Shown: positions 56,615 to 64,000 of the stretch, piece by piece | Layout of the letters: each line of letters starts with the position of its first letter | How positions within the stretch are numbered: position 1 is the stretch's first letter | DNA from: Collimonas sp. OK307 | GTDB taxonomy: Bacteria; Pseudomonadota; Gammaproteobacteria; Burkholderiales; Burkholderiaceae_D | Direction of reading: 5' to 3' | DNA: 64,000 bases | NCBI RefSeq assembly: GCF_900113705.1 | Contig: NZ_FOQI01000002.1 | Coordinates: forward strand, 62,001 to 126,000 | Translations under genes and position numbers: made by a program | Notes under the pieces: model-generated | What the model saw: the letters and a program-made list of their open reading frames with translations, nothing else | Database searches by the model: none | Told to the model about the DNA's origin: nothing

Positions 56615-57484
56615 ATGCGCCGCAACCTACACCTGTTGATCATCGATCCGCAAAACGATTTTTGCGATCTGCCTGCCGACTATCTTGCGGCCGATCCGGC
56701 CAGCGGCGGCAATGCAACACCCGCGCTACCGGTGCCAGGCGCCCACGGCGACATGCTGCGTGTGGCGGACCTGATCAATCGCGGCGGCGCCGGTATCAGC
56801 GAAATCAGCATCACGCTCGATTCGCACCATCGGCTCGATATCGCCCACCCTGGTTTCTGGATAAGCGCGACAGGTAGCGAGGTCACGCCGTTTACCCAGA
56901 TTTCGGCAGCCGATGTACGCGCCGGCAGATATCTGCCACGCGCGCCCGCAGCCCTGCCGCGGGTGCTGCACTACCTGGATCAACTGGAAGCGGCGGGGCG
57001 TTATCAGCTGATGGCGTGGCCGGTCCATTGCGAGATCGGCTCATGGGGCCACAACGTCCACACCGACGTACGGCACGCCTACAACCGCTGGGAAGAACAC
57101 ACGCTGCGCAGCGTCAACAAGATCAGCAAAGGCAGCAATCCATGGACCGAGCACTATTCCGCGGTGCAGGCCGAAGTGCCCGACCCCGACGATGTGCTGA
57201 CGCAAGCGAACCAGTCCTTTCTCGACAGCCTGGCCGCAGCCGACCGCATCTACATCACCGGCGAAGCCGGCAGCCATTGCGTGAAAGCCACCACGGAACA
57301 CATCGCCGATTATTTCGGCCCGCAGCATGTGACGAAGCTGGTGCTGGTGACTGATTGCATGAGTCCTGTGAGCGGATTCGAGGCACAATATCGGGAATTC
57401 GTGGTGGATATGGCGGCGCGCGGCGCGCACATTGCGAATGCGGCGGATGTGTTGACAGAACTGTTGGGCGACGCGGACCGTTAA
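56615..57484 (+). CDS. Nicotinamidase-like cysteine hydrolase
   Basis: A 289-residue member of the isochorismatase/nicotinamidase family, longer than usual. Asp11 is in LIIDPQNDFCD, a D-x-H metal pair (Asp69, His71) is in TLDSHHRLDIAHPGFW, a Lys lies near residues 169-172 (VNKISKGSNPW), and the nucleophile Cys222 is in TGEAGSHCVKATTEH. The metal pair favours nicotinamidase over isochorismatase. CAAGGAGAT precedes the ATG. Its partner upstream is a HAD protein, so a nucleotide or NAD-related salvage or repair role is possible but unproven. Confidence 0.82.
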   Translation: MRRNLHLLIIDPQNDFCDLPADYLAADPASGGNATPALPVPGAHGDMLRVADLINRGGAGISEISITLDSHHRLDIAHPGFWISATGSEVTPFTQISAADVRAGRYLPRAPAALPRVLHYLDQLEAAGRYQLMAWPVHCEIGSWGHNVHTDVRHAYNRWEEHTLRSVNKISKGSNPWTEHYSAVQAEVPDPDDVLTQANQSFLDSLAAADRIYITGEAGSHCVKATTEHIADYFGPQHVTKLVLVTDCMSPVSGFEAQYREFVVDMAARGAHIANAADVLTELLGDADR

Positions 57485-57528
57485 TCACGGCATGACTCTC
57501 CCTCCACGCGACAAGCAGCACGAACTAA

Positions 57529-57579
57529 CCGGGTCAGAGTGAACTTTCGGTATGTTTTACCGCCGAAACTTGACTCTCG
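57529..57579. repeat. GGGGTCAGAG palindromic repeat, copy D (truncated)
   Basis: This copy starts GGGTCAGAGTGAACTTTCGG and matches the complement of the 21206-21259 hairpin at most positions. It breaks off at TTGACTCT, without the closing GACCCC. The break abuts a dienelactone hydrolase fragment, so the repeat or its mobilisation probably caused the gene loss. Confidence 0.75.
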
Positions 57580-57732
57580 TATCTCCGCATTGACGCCATA
57601 TAGTTCCATGCCGACGATTACGGCGGGATATGTGCCAGGTTGCTCTGGGCGAGCGACATAGGCATCTATTGTCGATCCGTCTTCTGGTACCGGGATCGCG
57701 ACTTGCTCTTGCAAAATTTCGCAGGACATCAT
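57580..57732 (-). pseudogene. Dienelactone hydrolase, N-terminal fragment
   Basis: Leftward from ATG 57732 (or 57729), about 50 residues match the start of dienelactone hydrolase-family proteins: SCEILQEQVAIPVPEDGSTI, AYVARPEQPGTYPAVIVGME, YGVNAEIR. The frame then runs into the palindromic repeat at 57579 and continues with unrelated residues to 57481. Family members are 230 residues or more with Cys/Asp/His catalytic residues, none of which remain. It is a clear 3'-truncated gene. Confidence 0.8.
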
Positions 57733-57819
57733 TCACCCCCTTGGATAAGTGGTGGCGCTAAATTGGCATATTTCCCGATGAAAATTATATCCGTTCGTGA
57801 ATGTGGTATTTGCTCTAAG

Positions 57820-58236
57820 TCAGGCAGCCAGAGCACCTATCTGCTGTAGCAATCCCAGGCGATCAACCTGCACCCAGGCCCGGGCAATCTTGCCGTCCCG
57901 AATTTGGAAAATCACATTTGCGGTCTGGGTCACCTGCGCATGACTTGCGGCCCTCCCTGCAAACGGCCCGCCATGGGTTCCCCGAAACGACCACCTGACC
58001 GCGACCCGGTCGCCCTCAGCAATCAAATCTTCAACCTCGAATTGCACGTCAGGAAAGCCGTAGCGTATCGTAGCTATGCCTTTGGCAAATTCAGCAGCGC
58101 CCTGCGCGCCGGGGCTGCCGACAAAATCGTCAGCGATCAGCTCCGTCAATAACGCCAGGTTGCCCCGGTTGATGCAATTTTCATACAGTCTGCGGATGAG
58201 AAGCTTGTTGTTTTCAATGACATGGGTAGTCGACAT
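57820..58236 (-). CDS. SnoaL-like / NTF2-fold ester cyclase-type protein
   Basis: A 138-residue single-domain NTF2-fold protein. NKLLIRRLYENCINRGNLAL, ELIADDFVGSPG, GFPDVQFEVEDLIAEGDRVA and VRWSFRGTHGGPFAG follow the SnoaL polyketide-cyclase pattern. The role in non-polyketide bacteria is generally unknown, often stress-linked. GGAG precedes ATG 58236. Its promoter has a MerR-type 19-bp spacer with a perfect dyad. The divergent neighbour is an AraC regulator. Confidence 0.85.
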   Translation of the reverse strand: MSTTHVIENNKLLIRRLYENCINRGNLALLTELIADDFVGSPGAQGAAEFAKGIATIRYGFPDVQFEVEDLIAEGDRVAVRWSFRGTHGGPFAGRAASHAQVTQTANVIFQIRDGKIARAWVQVDRLGLLQQIGALAA

Positions 58237-58284
58237 CGGTTCGCTCCAGTTACGTTATGGAATAGATAGTGATGACCGGATACC

Positions 58285-58315
58285 AGTGTAAAACTTCAAC
58301 TTAACTTGAAGTCAA
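58285..58315 (-). promoter_or_regulatory. MerR-type promoter/operator of the SnoaL-like gene
   Basis: On the minus strand TTGACT (58310-58315) and TACACT (58285-58290) are separated by 19 bp instead of 17. The spacer is centred on the perfect inverted repeat ACTTCAA-N6-TTGAAGT (58293-58312). Overlong spacers with a central dyad are diagnostic of MerR-family activators, and the dyad resembles the SoxR box. No MerR gene is in the window. Confidence 0.7.
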
Positions 58316-58377
58316 GGGGCTAAATTCAATACCGGCGACAAGTTGTCCGAATTTTTAATCGGTATAAACTGGAGCGG

Positions 58378-59217
58378 GTGAATACCATTATTCTTTCGCA
58401 CAGCGCGTCGATCACCGTGATCGATTACCGTTGCAACGCCACTCCGGCCGACAGGCCGGTCGCCGAGTTGCATCGCAACCATTCGGTTTCGTATGTGCGG
58501 CGTGGCAGCTTTGGCTTGCGCTATCGCGGCAAGCAGCATGAGCTGGTGCCTGGATCCGTGATGATCGGGTGCGCTGGCGATGAATTCTGCTGCACGCATG
58601 AACACCATGTTTGCGGTGACGAATGCTTGTCTTTTCAATTTACGCCGCAATGTGTCGAATCGCTCGGCGCCCGGGAATCCGTATGGCGCGCAGGCGCCTT
58701 GCCGCCACTGGCGGGTCTCGGCATGCTGGGTGAACTGGGGCAAGCTGCGGCGGAAGGGCGCAGCGATGTCGGACTGGATGAAATCGGATTGCTGCTGGCA
58801 GCCCGTTTCATTGCACTTGCCTCCGGCAAGCAACCGGCGACGTTGCCAACGACAACCCAAGACCGCCGCCGCGCGGTCAATGCGGCCATGTGGATCACCG
58901 CGCATGCGCATGAGGACATCGGCCTCGACAGGATTGCTATCGAAGCCGGCATGAGTCCATTTCATTTCCTGCGGTTGTTTAGCCGCGCGTTAAACGTCAC
59001 GCCGCACCAGTACCTGTTGCGTTCGCGATTACGCCATGCCGCCCGCTTGCTGGCTGATGGCCGCTCTGTCACGGATACCGCATATGACGTCGGGTTCAAC
59101 GATTTGTCCAACTTTGTACGCACCTTCCACCGTGCCGCGGGCGTTTCACCAAAATATTTCCAGCGCGCCGCCCGTGGCGAGCGCAAGATTTTCCAAGAAA
59201 AATTAGATTTGATCTGA
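58378..59217 (+). CDS. AraC-family regulator
   Basis: A 279-residue protein with a cupin-like N-terminal part ([20 protein letters not shown], about residues 35-60). The C-terminal 100 residues form the AraC double HTH ([40 protein letters not shown]). The start is GTG at 58378 with GGAGCGG upstream. The following VOC gene is 57 bp away and is a likely target; the divergent SnoaL gene may be another. Confidence 0.9.
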   Translation: MNTIILSHSASITVIDYRCNATPADRPVAELHRNHSVSYVRRGSFGLRYRGKQHELVPGSVMIGCAGDEFCCTHEHHVCGDECLSFQFTPQCVESLGARESVWRAGALPPLAGLGMLGELGQAAAEGRSDVGLDEIGLLLAARFIALASGKQPATLPTTTQDRRRAVNAAMWITAHAHEDIGLDRIAIEAGMSPFHFLRLFSRALNVTPHQYLLRSRLRHAARLLADGRSVTDTAYDVGFNDLSNFVRTFHRAAGVSPKYFQRAARGERKIFQEKLDLI

Positions 59218-59274
59218 AATGATGGCTACCTGACGCATCCATATCCATGTGGATGCAATGACAAGGAGATCATC

Positions 59275-59637
59275 ATGTTCGACCATATCGGATTGAAAGT
59301 GAAGAACCTGGATGCCAGCGTGCGTTTCTATCAGGCAGCGCTGAAAGATCTGGGGCATGTCCTGGTGTCGCAGGGTGAAGATTATGCCGGCTTTGGGCCA
59401 CCAGACCAGCCTGGACTTTGGCTGTATGCATCCGCGGAAGCGCCGGCCGGCACCACGCATGTCGCCTTTAGCGCCGCCGATCACAAGCAGGTCGACGGTT
59501 TTCATGCGGCCGGCTTGAAGGCCGGGGGAAGCGACAACGGCAAGCCAGGGTTACGCACCGACTACAGTCCAACTTACTACGGCGCTTTCCTGATCGATCC
59601 GGATGGTAATAACGTTGAAGCCGTCTGTATCACCTAG
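59275..59637 (+). CDS. VOC-family (glyoxalase/bleomycin-resistance-like) protein
   Basis: A 120-residue vicinal-oxygen-chelate protein starting MFDHIGLKVKNLDASVRFYQ. The C-terminal YGAFLIDPDGNNVEAVCI holds the metal-binding Glu of the second beta-alpha-beta unit, and His4 is the first ligand. Such proteins isomerise or cleave small substrates or bind drugs. ACAAGGAGA precedes the ATG. It is co-oriented with the AraC gene upstream. Confidence 0.9.
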   Translation: MFDHIGLKVKNLDASVRFYQAALKDLGHVLVSQGEDYAGFGPPDQPGLWLYASAEAPAGTTHVAFSAADHKQVDGFHAAGLKAGGSDNGKPGLRTDYSPTYYGAFLIDPDGNNVEAVCIT

Positions 59638-60166
59638 CGACAACGTCAAAAACAACCTCACGCAGTTAAATGGGGTCAGAGTTTTTTTACGACAGCCTTA
59701 TCGTCGTAATTTACACTTCGCGCGTGGCTCCTACCCCCTTTTAACGGATTGCGGAGTACATGCGATGACATTCAATGCACAGGTTGCGACAGGCAGTAAA
59801 CGACCCTGAGCTGCCGGTCACAGCTCGCGGGTCCAACGGCAGAAATGCAGCGGTTGCGGTCATCGGTTTTCTTTGAAGCGGTTACTGATGTCGACGGTAT
59901 TGGCCTTCCTTCGATGTAATTCTGAGCGGCGGCTTCACTTCACATAGCTGCCGTTTACCGATTTAAACGACAAATACCTAGGCGTTACTTTGACTGGCCA
60001 GTATCTAAACTTTGGAACGCCGGACCCGACCCGAAACTGTCAGTTAAGCCTGAGTCATTGAACGTCTGCAACGTAGGTTGCGGTCATTAGTATTCTATGT
60101 CACGGTTATTGATGTCGACGATCTTCGACTTTCTCAGATGTAGTTCTCTGAAAGAATAGAAGCGGA
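59638..60166. other. 529-bp non-coding stretch with a repeat half-site and a degenerate duplication
   Basis: A GGGGTCAGAG half-copy lies at 59672-59681. Two related segments, 59852-59926 and 60076-60152, both start GGTTGCGGTCAT, share TGATGTCGACG in the middle, and end near TTCTCTGA/TTCTGA. They are degenerate direct repeats. No convincing reading frame, tRNA or terminator was seen. The stretch separates the VOC gene from the PucR region, whose codon use looks somewhat different, so it may be an old junction. Confidence 0.6.
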
Positions 60167-61756
60167 TCACATCGTTTCTTCCATTAAGTAAAGTCGGGCG
60201 CCGACCTGCAGGCGAAAGCGCCCCTCAGCCGAATCAAGATCAAGTCCGACCAACTCCGATATGCGCCCAAGTCGGTAACGTAGCGTGCTGATATGGATAC
60301 CTAGATGCTCTGCACTTCGTTGTAAATGGAACCCTTCTTCGGCAAGCATCAGTGCGGTCTCCAGCAAATGATGGCTACGTTTGCTTTTCTTCAGTGGGTC
60401 AAAAAGACGCGTAATGAAGGCTTGTTTGGCCTGAATGTCGCCACTGAGTACTCTCGGGAACAGCATCTCTTCGAAGTGGTGTACACGACCGGGGCGAAGA
60501 TGATCTATCAGCTCTGCAGTTTCGCTTCCCGCCGCGCGCATACCGTCGATCCCGACCTGGATTTGGCTGACTGCCATGGCCATACGAGTTGGACTGAACT
60601 CAGTCCACCAAGTGTCCGCGTCAATTTCGTCAGGCACGAGGATGTGAATCTGATTGGCCGAGAGAGAAAGCAGCGGTCGTATGTTGCGCCTTTCCAGACT
60701 CTGCCGAACTCGCACCGCGAACTCCTCGCGCTTGACAAAACCGTCGCGCGACAGAGGATTGGGTTCATCAAGTAGGACCGTACAAAGTCGATACTGTTTC
60801 TTACTGTTCCAGCCCGACAAAAGTGCCCTTTCCAGCGCTTGCGGCTTGTCCTCGAAGTACCCCTCGATCAGAGAGGCCACCAGCGCATAGCCAAGACGTG
60901 TCTCCTGCATTGACAGCTCGCGTTGATGAGATATCTGCAGTGCAGCAACGGTGCCCGCGTGCTCGATCGCACGCAGGTCGAGCATGCTCACCGCATGAGA
61001 GCCCTCGGCGACGATTATGTAGCCTACTCGCTCGGTCCGCACACGCACAGCATAGCCTATAAGCCCGGGCTGCTCCTGACCAAGTGGTCCGGGAAGCCGG
61101 ATGGGATGGGGGGCGCCATCGATCTGCGCCATACCGCCGGAATCCTTCAAAGTAAAGAAGACGTTGGTTACAAGGTACTCTTCGCGAGGTGCTCCTGCCC
61201 CCGAAGAGGGAGACTCATGGGACGCTAGGGAAATGCCATCGACGGAATGGATGTACACGCTGCGATCAAGCACTCGCCCAAGGACTTGGGCAACTTCGTT
61301 CAAGCTGTGACCTGACACCGCTGCTTCGGTGAGTTCTCTGTGAATCTGTTCGGATCGGGCGAGCGCGCGGCTTTGCTGGTCGATTAATTCTTGATGGATG
61401 GCGTGGGTGATTTCGCTGAAAGGCACCTCCCACGGGATTTCAATCAAGGGCATACCTACCCTTCGGGCAGCCTGTACGCTTGAGGCAGGAAAATGGTCTA
61501 GGAAGTGTGGAACCGCAAGCACAACCCCGCAGACACCCTTTGCGGCAAGCATCTCGACAATGACGGCGGCGGCCTTGCCGCTTTTGGGCCAGTTGTAGCC
61601 AGTACTTAAGAGTAGATGGCCTTCCTTAACCCACGACTCTAAATCCGGGTGGTCCACGATCTGAACCCAACTGATGTCCTTTGCAACGTAGTCCTCGCCC
61701 GCAACGACTTTACCTGCGAGTAATGGTGCTCTGGCAAGTGCATCTTTGAGCTGCAT
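60167..61756 (-). CDS. PucR-family transcriptional regulator
   Basis: A 529-residue protein with an N-terminal purine-catabolism (PucR) domain (residues 1-125; VKEGHLLLSTGYNW, PLIEIPWEVPFSEITHAIHQ). A GAF-like middle follows, and the C-terminal PucR HTH reads LLETALMLAEEGFHLQRSAE, HLGIHISTLRYRLGRISELV. Such regulators activate nitrogen-compound catabolism next to them. It is divergent from gabT across 125 bp that contain the palindrome TTTAGTACTAAA (61772-61783). GABA or a related omega-amino acid is the probable signal. Confidence 0.92.
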   Translation of the reverse strand: MQLKDALARAPLLAGKVVAGEDYVAKDISWVQIVDHPDLESWVKEGHLLLSTGYNWPKSGKAAAVIVEMLAAKGVCGVVLAVPHFLDHFPASSVQAARRVGMPLIEIPWEVPFSEITHAIHQELIDQQSRALARSEQIHRELTEAAVSGHSLNEVAQVLGRVLDRSVYIHSVDGISLASHESPSSGAGAPREEYLVTNVFFTLKDSGGMAQIDGAPHPIRLPGPLGQEQPGLIGYAVRVRTERVGYIIVAEGSHAVSMLDLRAIEHAGTVAALQISHQRELSMQETRLGYALVASLIEGYFEDKPQALERALLSGWNSKKQYRLCTVLLDEPNPLSRDGFVKREEFAVRVRQSLERRNIRPLLSLSANQIHILVPDEIDADTWWTEFSPTRMAMAVSQIQVGIDGMRAAGSETAELIDHLRPGRVHHFEEMLFPRVLSGDIQAKQAFITRLFDPLKKSKRSHHLLETALMLAEEGFHLQRSAEHLGIHISTLRYRLGRISELVGLDLDSAEGRFRLQVGARLYLMEETM

Positions 61757-61771
61757 GGAATACCCCCTATT

Positions 61772-61783
61772 TTTAGTACTAAA
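61772..61783. promoter_or_regulatory. Palindrome between pucR-type gene and gabT
   Basis: TTTAGTACTAAA is a perfect 12-bp palindrome 16 bp upstream of the PucR start codon and about 100 bp before gabT. It is a candidate autoregulatory operator; support is symmetry and position only. Confidence 0.4.
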
Positions 61784-61881
61784 TATTGATCATCAAATTA
61801 TATCTTTCATACATATTTTTGCGGGTGATTGTTGCCTAGAATTGAAATCATCAGAAAAGACTTCAACCACAGGGCATCGCA

Positions 61882-63177
61882 ATGACCATACAAGCTAACA
61901 ATGCTGCCACATGGCAACAACGCCGCCAGACCCATATCGCACGCGGTGTTCTCACAGCCCATCCGCTACTTTTGACGCGAGGCCAAGGTGCCCATGTTTG
62001 GGACCAGGACGGCCGCCAGTACATCGATTTTGTAGGAGGTATCGGCGTTCTCAACGTGGGGCACAACCACCCACGCGTCGTGGACGCGGCGGCCGAGCAA
62101 CTAGATAAGCTGTCCCACACATGCTTCCAGGTGGCGGCCTATGAGCCGTATATCGCATTGGCGGAGCGTCTAAATGCGCTGGTTGGAGATGGGCAAGCAT
62201 ACAAGACCGCGTTTCTCACTACGGGGGCGGAAGCAACCGAGAACGCGATCAAGATAGCGCGTGCCTATACAAATCGCCCTGGCGTGATTGCGTTCCGCGG
62301 CGGTTTCCATGGACGCACTTTGTTGGGCATGAGCCTGACCGGGATGAGTCAGCCCTACAAGCAGAATTTCGGCCCCTTCGCGCCAGACGTCTACCACACC
62401 GCGTTTCCGGACGCCTACCGCGGCATTTCCACCGCACGGGCACTGGAATCGCTTCAGGAGATTTTTGCTACAGCCGTTGCCCCTGATCGCGTTGCTGCCA
62501 TTTTGATCGAACCTGTTCAGGGCGATGGCGGCTTCCTTCCTGTACCGAACGATTTTCTCGTCGAGTTGCGTCGCATCGCGACCGAGCATGGCATTGTCCT
62601 GATCGCCGATGAAATCCAGACAGGCTTTGGCCGAACCGGCAAGATGTTCGGCTTCCAGCACAGCGGAATTGAGCCCGATCTAGTCACGGTGGCAAAAAGC
62701 CTTGCTGGAGGGTTGCCGCTGTCGGCCGTGGTAGGCAAAGCGCACATTATGGATGCTCCAGCCCCTGGAGGCCTTGGCGGCACTTACGCAGGGAACCCGG
62801 TAGCCTGCGCAGCAGCCCTAGCCGTCCTGGACGTGATTGAGGAAGAGCATTTGCTGGAGCGATCTATTGCCATCGGTGAACAACTCGCCAACGGATTTGG
62901 CGCGCTACAACGTAAGTACGCCGTCATCGGCGAGGTCCGTGGCCTGGGGGCCATGCGGGCCATCGAGTTCGTTAAAAATGCCGACAGCAAGGAGCATGAT
63001 GCTGCCTTGGCTCAACGCGTGATTGACCATTTACGCGAACACGGCTTGCTAGCGATTAAATGTGGCGTGCATCGAAATGTTGTACGTGCTCTGGTGCCCC
63101 TGGTGGCCGATGCCGCGACAATCGAGGCTGCCGTGAAAATATTTGACGTCGCAATCGGTGAAGCAATTGCAGCCTGA
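61882..63177 (+). CDS. gabT: 4-aminobutyrate aminotransferase GabT-type class III transaminase
   Basis: A 431-residue class III PLP aminotransferase. Motifs are GGIGVLNVGHNHP, FLTTGAEATENAIKIARAYT, AFRGGFHGRTLLGMSLTG, LIADEIQTGFGRTGKMFGF (PLP Asp) and VTVAKSLAGGLPLSAVVGKA with Lys272. The pattern fits GabT/PuuE: GABA plus 2-oxoglutarate gives succinic semialdehyde and glutamate. It is controlled by the divergent PucR gene. It is followed 14 bp later by an FAD dehydrogenase gene rather than gabD, so the true substrate could be another omega-amino acid. Confidence 0.92.
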   Translation: MTIQANNAATWQQRRQTHIARGVLTAHPLLLTRGQGAHVWDQDGRQYIDFVGGIGVLNVGHNHPRVVDAAAEQLDKLSHTCFQVAAYEPYIALAERLNALVGDGQAYKTAFLTTGAEATENAIKIARAYTNRPGVIAFRGGFHGRTLLGMSLTGMSQPYKQNFGPFAPDVYHTAFPDAYRGISTARALESLQEIFATAVAPDRVAAILIEPVQGDGGFLPVPNDFLVELRRIATEHGIVLIADEIQTGFGRTGKMFGFQHSGIEPDLVTVAKSLAGGLPLSAVVGKAHIMDAPAPGGLGGTYAGNPVACAAALAVLDVIEEEHLLERSIAIGEQLANGFGALQRKYAVIGEVRGLGAMRAIEFVKNADSKEHDAALAQRVIDHLREHGLLAIKCGVHRNVVRALVPLVADAATIEAAVKIFDVAIGEAIAA

Positions 63178-63191
63178 ATGAGAAAATCGAG

Positions 63192-64000
63192 ATGAGTACA
63201 TCGTTACACATTGACACGCTGTCTGCCATTGTCGGCCGGGTGAACTGCCTGACCGATGAGAGCGACCTAGTCTCATATACCACGGACTATCGGAAAGTCT
63301 ACTCTGGCGCAGCCATGGCGGCGGTGCGACCGGGCAGCACCAAGGAAGTCAGCGAGGTGATGGCGTATTGCTATGAGCACGGCATTGCCATCGTTCCTCA
63401 AGGCGGTAACACTTCGTTGCAGGGTGGTGCGGTACCGGTCAGCAATGCTGGTCTGTGCATCGTACTGAGCCTTTCCCGGTTAAACAAAATTCGATCTATT
63501 GATCCGGTCAATGACACACTTATTCTTGAAGCAGGGGTGACACTGGCAGCTGCGAGAACTGCCGCAGAGAGTGTGCAACGACTTTTCCCGCTTCGCATTG
63601 GTTCGGAGGGGTCATGCCAGATCGGGGGTAATCTTTCCACCAATGCAGGGGGAACCGCCGTTCTTCGATATGGCAATATGCGCGACCTTGTGCTGGGGGT
63701 CGAGGTTGTCCTGCCCGATGGTGCTATCTGGAATGGTTTGAAGACTCTGCGTAAAGACAACACAGGCTATGATCTCAAGCAGTTGTTTGTGGGATCCGAA
63801 GGCACTTTGGGTGTGATTACATCAGCGGTTTTGAAGCTAGTTCCAAGACCACGCTCGACGTCTACTGCACTGGTGGCAACCAAGAGTCCTGCAACCGCAT
63901 TGTCCCTGCTAGGGCGTTTAAAAACACGTTTGGGCAACGACGTGACGGCATTCGAACTTATCTCTGCACCAGCAATGAAACTGGTACAGGAATGGCTGCG
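63192..64000 (+). CDS. GlcD/DLD-type FAD-binding dehydrogenase, N-terminal part (cut by right edge)
   Basis: About 269 residues are visible from ATG 63192, with GAGA a few bases before it. The FAD_binding_4 (PCMH-type) domain shows VRPGSTKEVSEVMAYCYEHG, VPQGGNTSLQGGAVPVS, LFPLRIGSEGSCQIGGNLST, NAGGTAVLRYGNMRDLVLG and KDNTGYDLKQLFVGSEGTLG. This is the D-2-hydroxyglutarate/D-lactate dehydrogenase group. Acting after a transaminase, it might oxidise a 2-hydroxy acid such as D-2-hydroxyglutarate. The C-terminal cap domain lies outside the window. Confidence 0.88.
   Translation, partial: MSTSLHIDTLSAIVGRVNCLTDESDLVSYTTDYRKVYSGAAMAAVRPGSTKEVSEVMAYCYEHGIAIVPQGGNTSLQGGAVPVSNAGLCIVLSLSRLNKIRSIDPVNDTLILEAGVTLAAARTAAESVQRLFPLRIGSEGSCQIGGNLSTNAGGTAVLRYGNMRDLVLGVEVVLPDGAIWNGLKTLRKDNTGYDLKQLFVGSEGTLGVITSAVLKLVPRPRSTSTALVATKSPATALSLLGRLKTRLGNDVTAFELISAPAMKLVQEWL

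Overview
This is a 64-kb chromosomal window from a Gram-negative betaproteobacterium, most likely an Oxalobacteraceae member close to Collimonas, Janthinobacterium or Herbaspirillum. That placement is an inference from protein families: a CqsA/LqsA-type quorum-sensing synthase with its own sensor kinase, a type VI secretion (T6SS) phosphorylation cassette, many LysR/TetR/MarR regulators, and lipoproteins paired with di-heme cytochromes. Genes are dense and of ordinary chromosomal type. No rRNA, tRNA, CRISPR array, prophage or intact insertion sequence was seen.

Layout. 0-2.4 kb: start of a nitrate assimilation operon (transporter, then nirB running off the left edge), preceded by a sigma54 promoter and an attenuator leader with two ANTAR-type hexaloop hairpins and a terminator. 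2.5-9.2 kb: LysE exporter, NIPSNAP protein with a divergent WYL regulator, a ProQ/FinO RNA chaperone, a relic IS5 OrfA, two small metabolic proteins, a 265-bp MITE-like element, and an HxlR/SDR divergent pair. 9.3-13.8 kb: complete alpha-hydroxyketone quorum-sensing locus (synthase, divergent kinase, atypical response regulator, LuxR solo). 14-17.4 kb: MarR and TetR units with recognisable operators; the TetR unit controls a GST and an FMN-barrel protein.

17.5-21.1 kb and 29.4-33.3 kb: two paralogous modules, each a secreted phosphoesterase lipoprotein plus a di-heme cytochrome c peroxidase-like lipoprotein, with PhoB-box-like promoters suggesting phosphate-starvation control. 21.3-24.7 kb: aspT-aspD aspartate:alanine exchange and decarboxylation operon. 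25-29 kb: periplasmic binding protein plus two glycosyltransferase-like genes. 33-36.2 kb: hypothetical protein, proline iminopeptidase, alaC. 36.5-40.8 kb: tagH, PP2C phosphatase, Ser/Thr kinase and TssQ-like lipoprotein, behind a sigma54-like promoter. 40.8-45.3 kb: LysR, SGNH hydrolase and fadH.

45.4-48.2 kb: an operon of a minimal J-domain protein and three unrecognised proteins, the best candidate for an undescribed system. 48.4-55.8 kb: DTW-domain protein, MFS transporter, two LysR regulators, alpha/beta hydrolase, DUF1127-like protein, a PLP enzyme and a luciferase-like oxidoreductase. 56-59.6 kb: HAD and cysteine hydrolase pair, a dienelactone hydrolase fragment cut by a palindromic repeat, and a SnoaL-like gene behind a MerR-type promoter with a 19-bp spacer next to an AraC regulator. 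59.6-60.2 kb: non-coding stretch with a degenerate duplication. 60.2-64 kb: PucR regulator divergent from gabT and a GlcD-type FAD dehydrogenase cut by the right edge. A GGGGTCAGAG palindrome family is scattered through the window.
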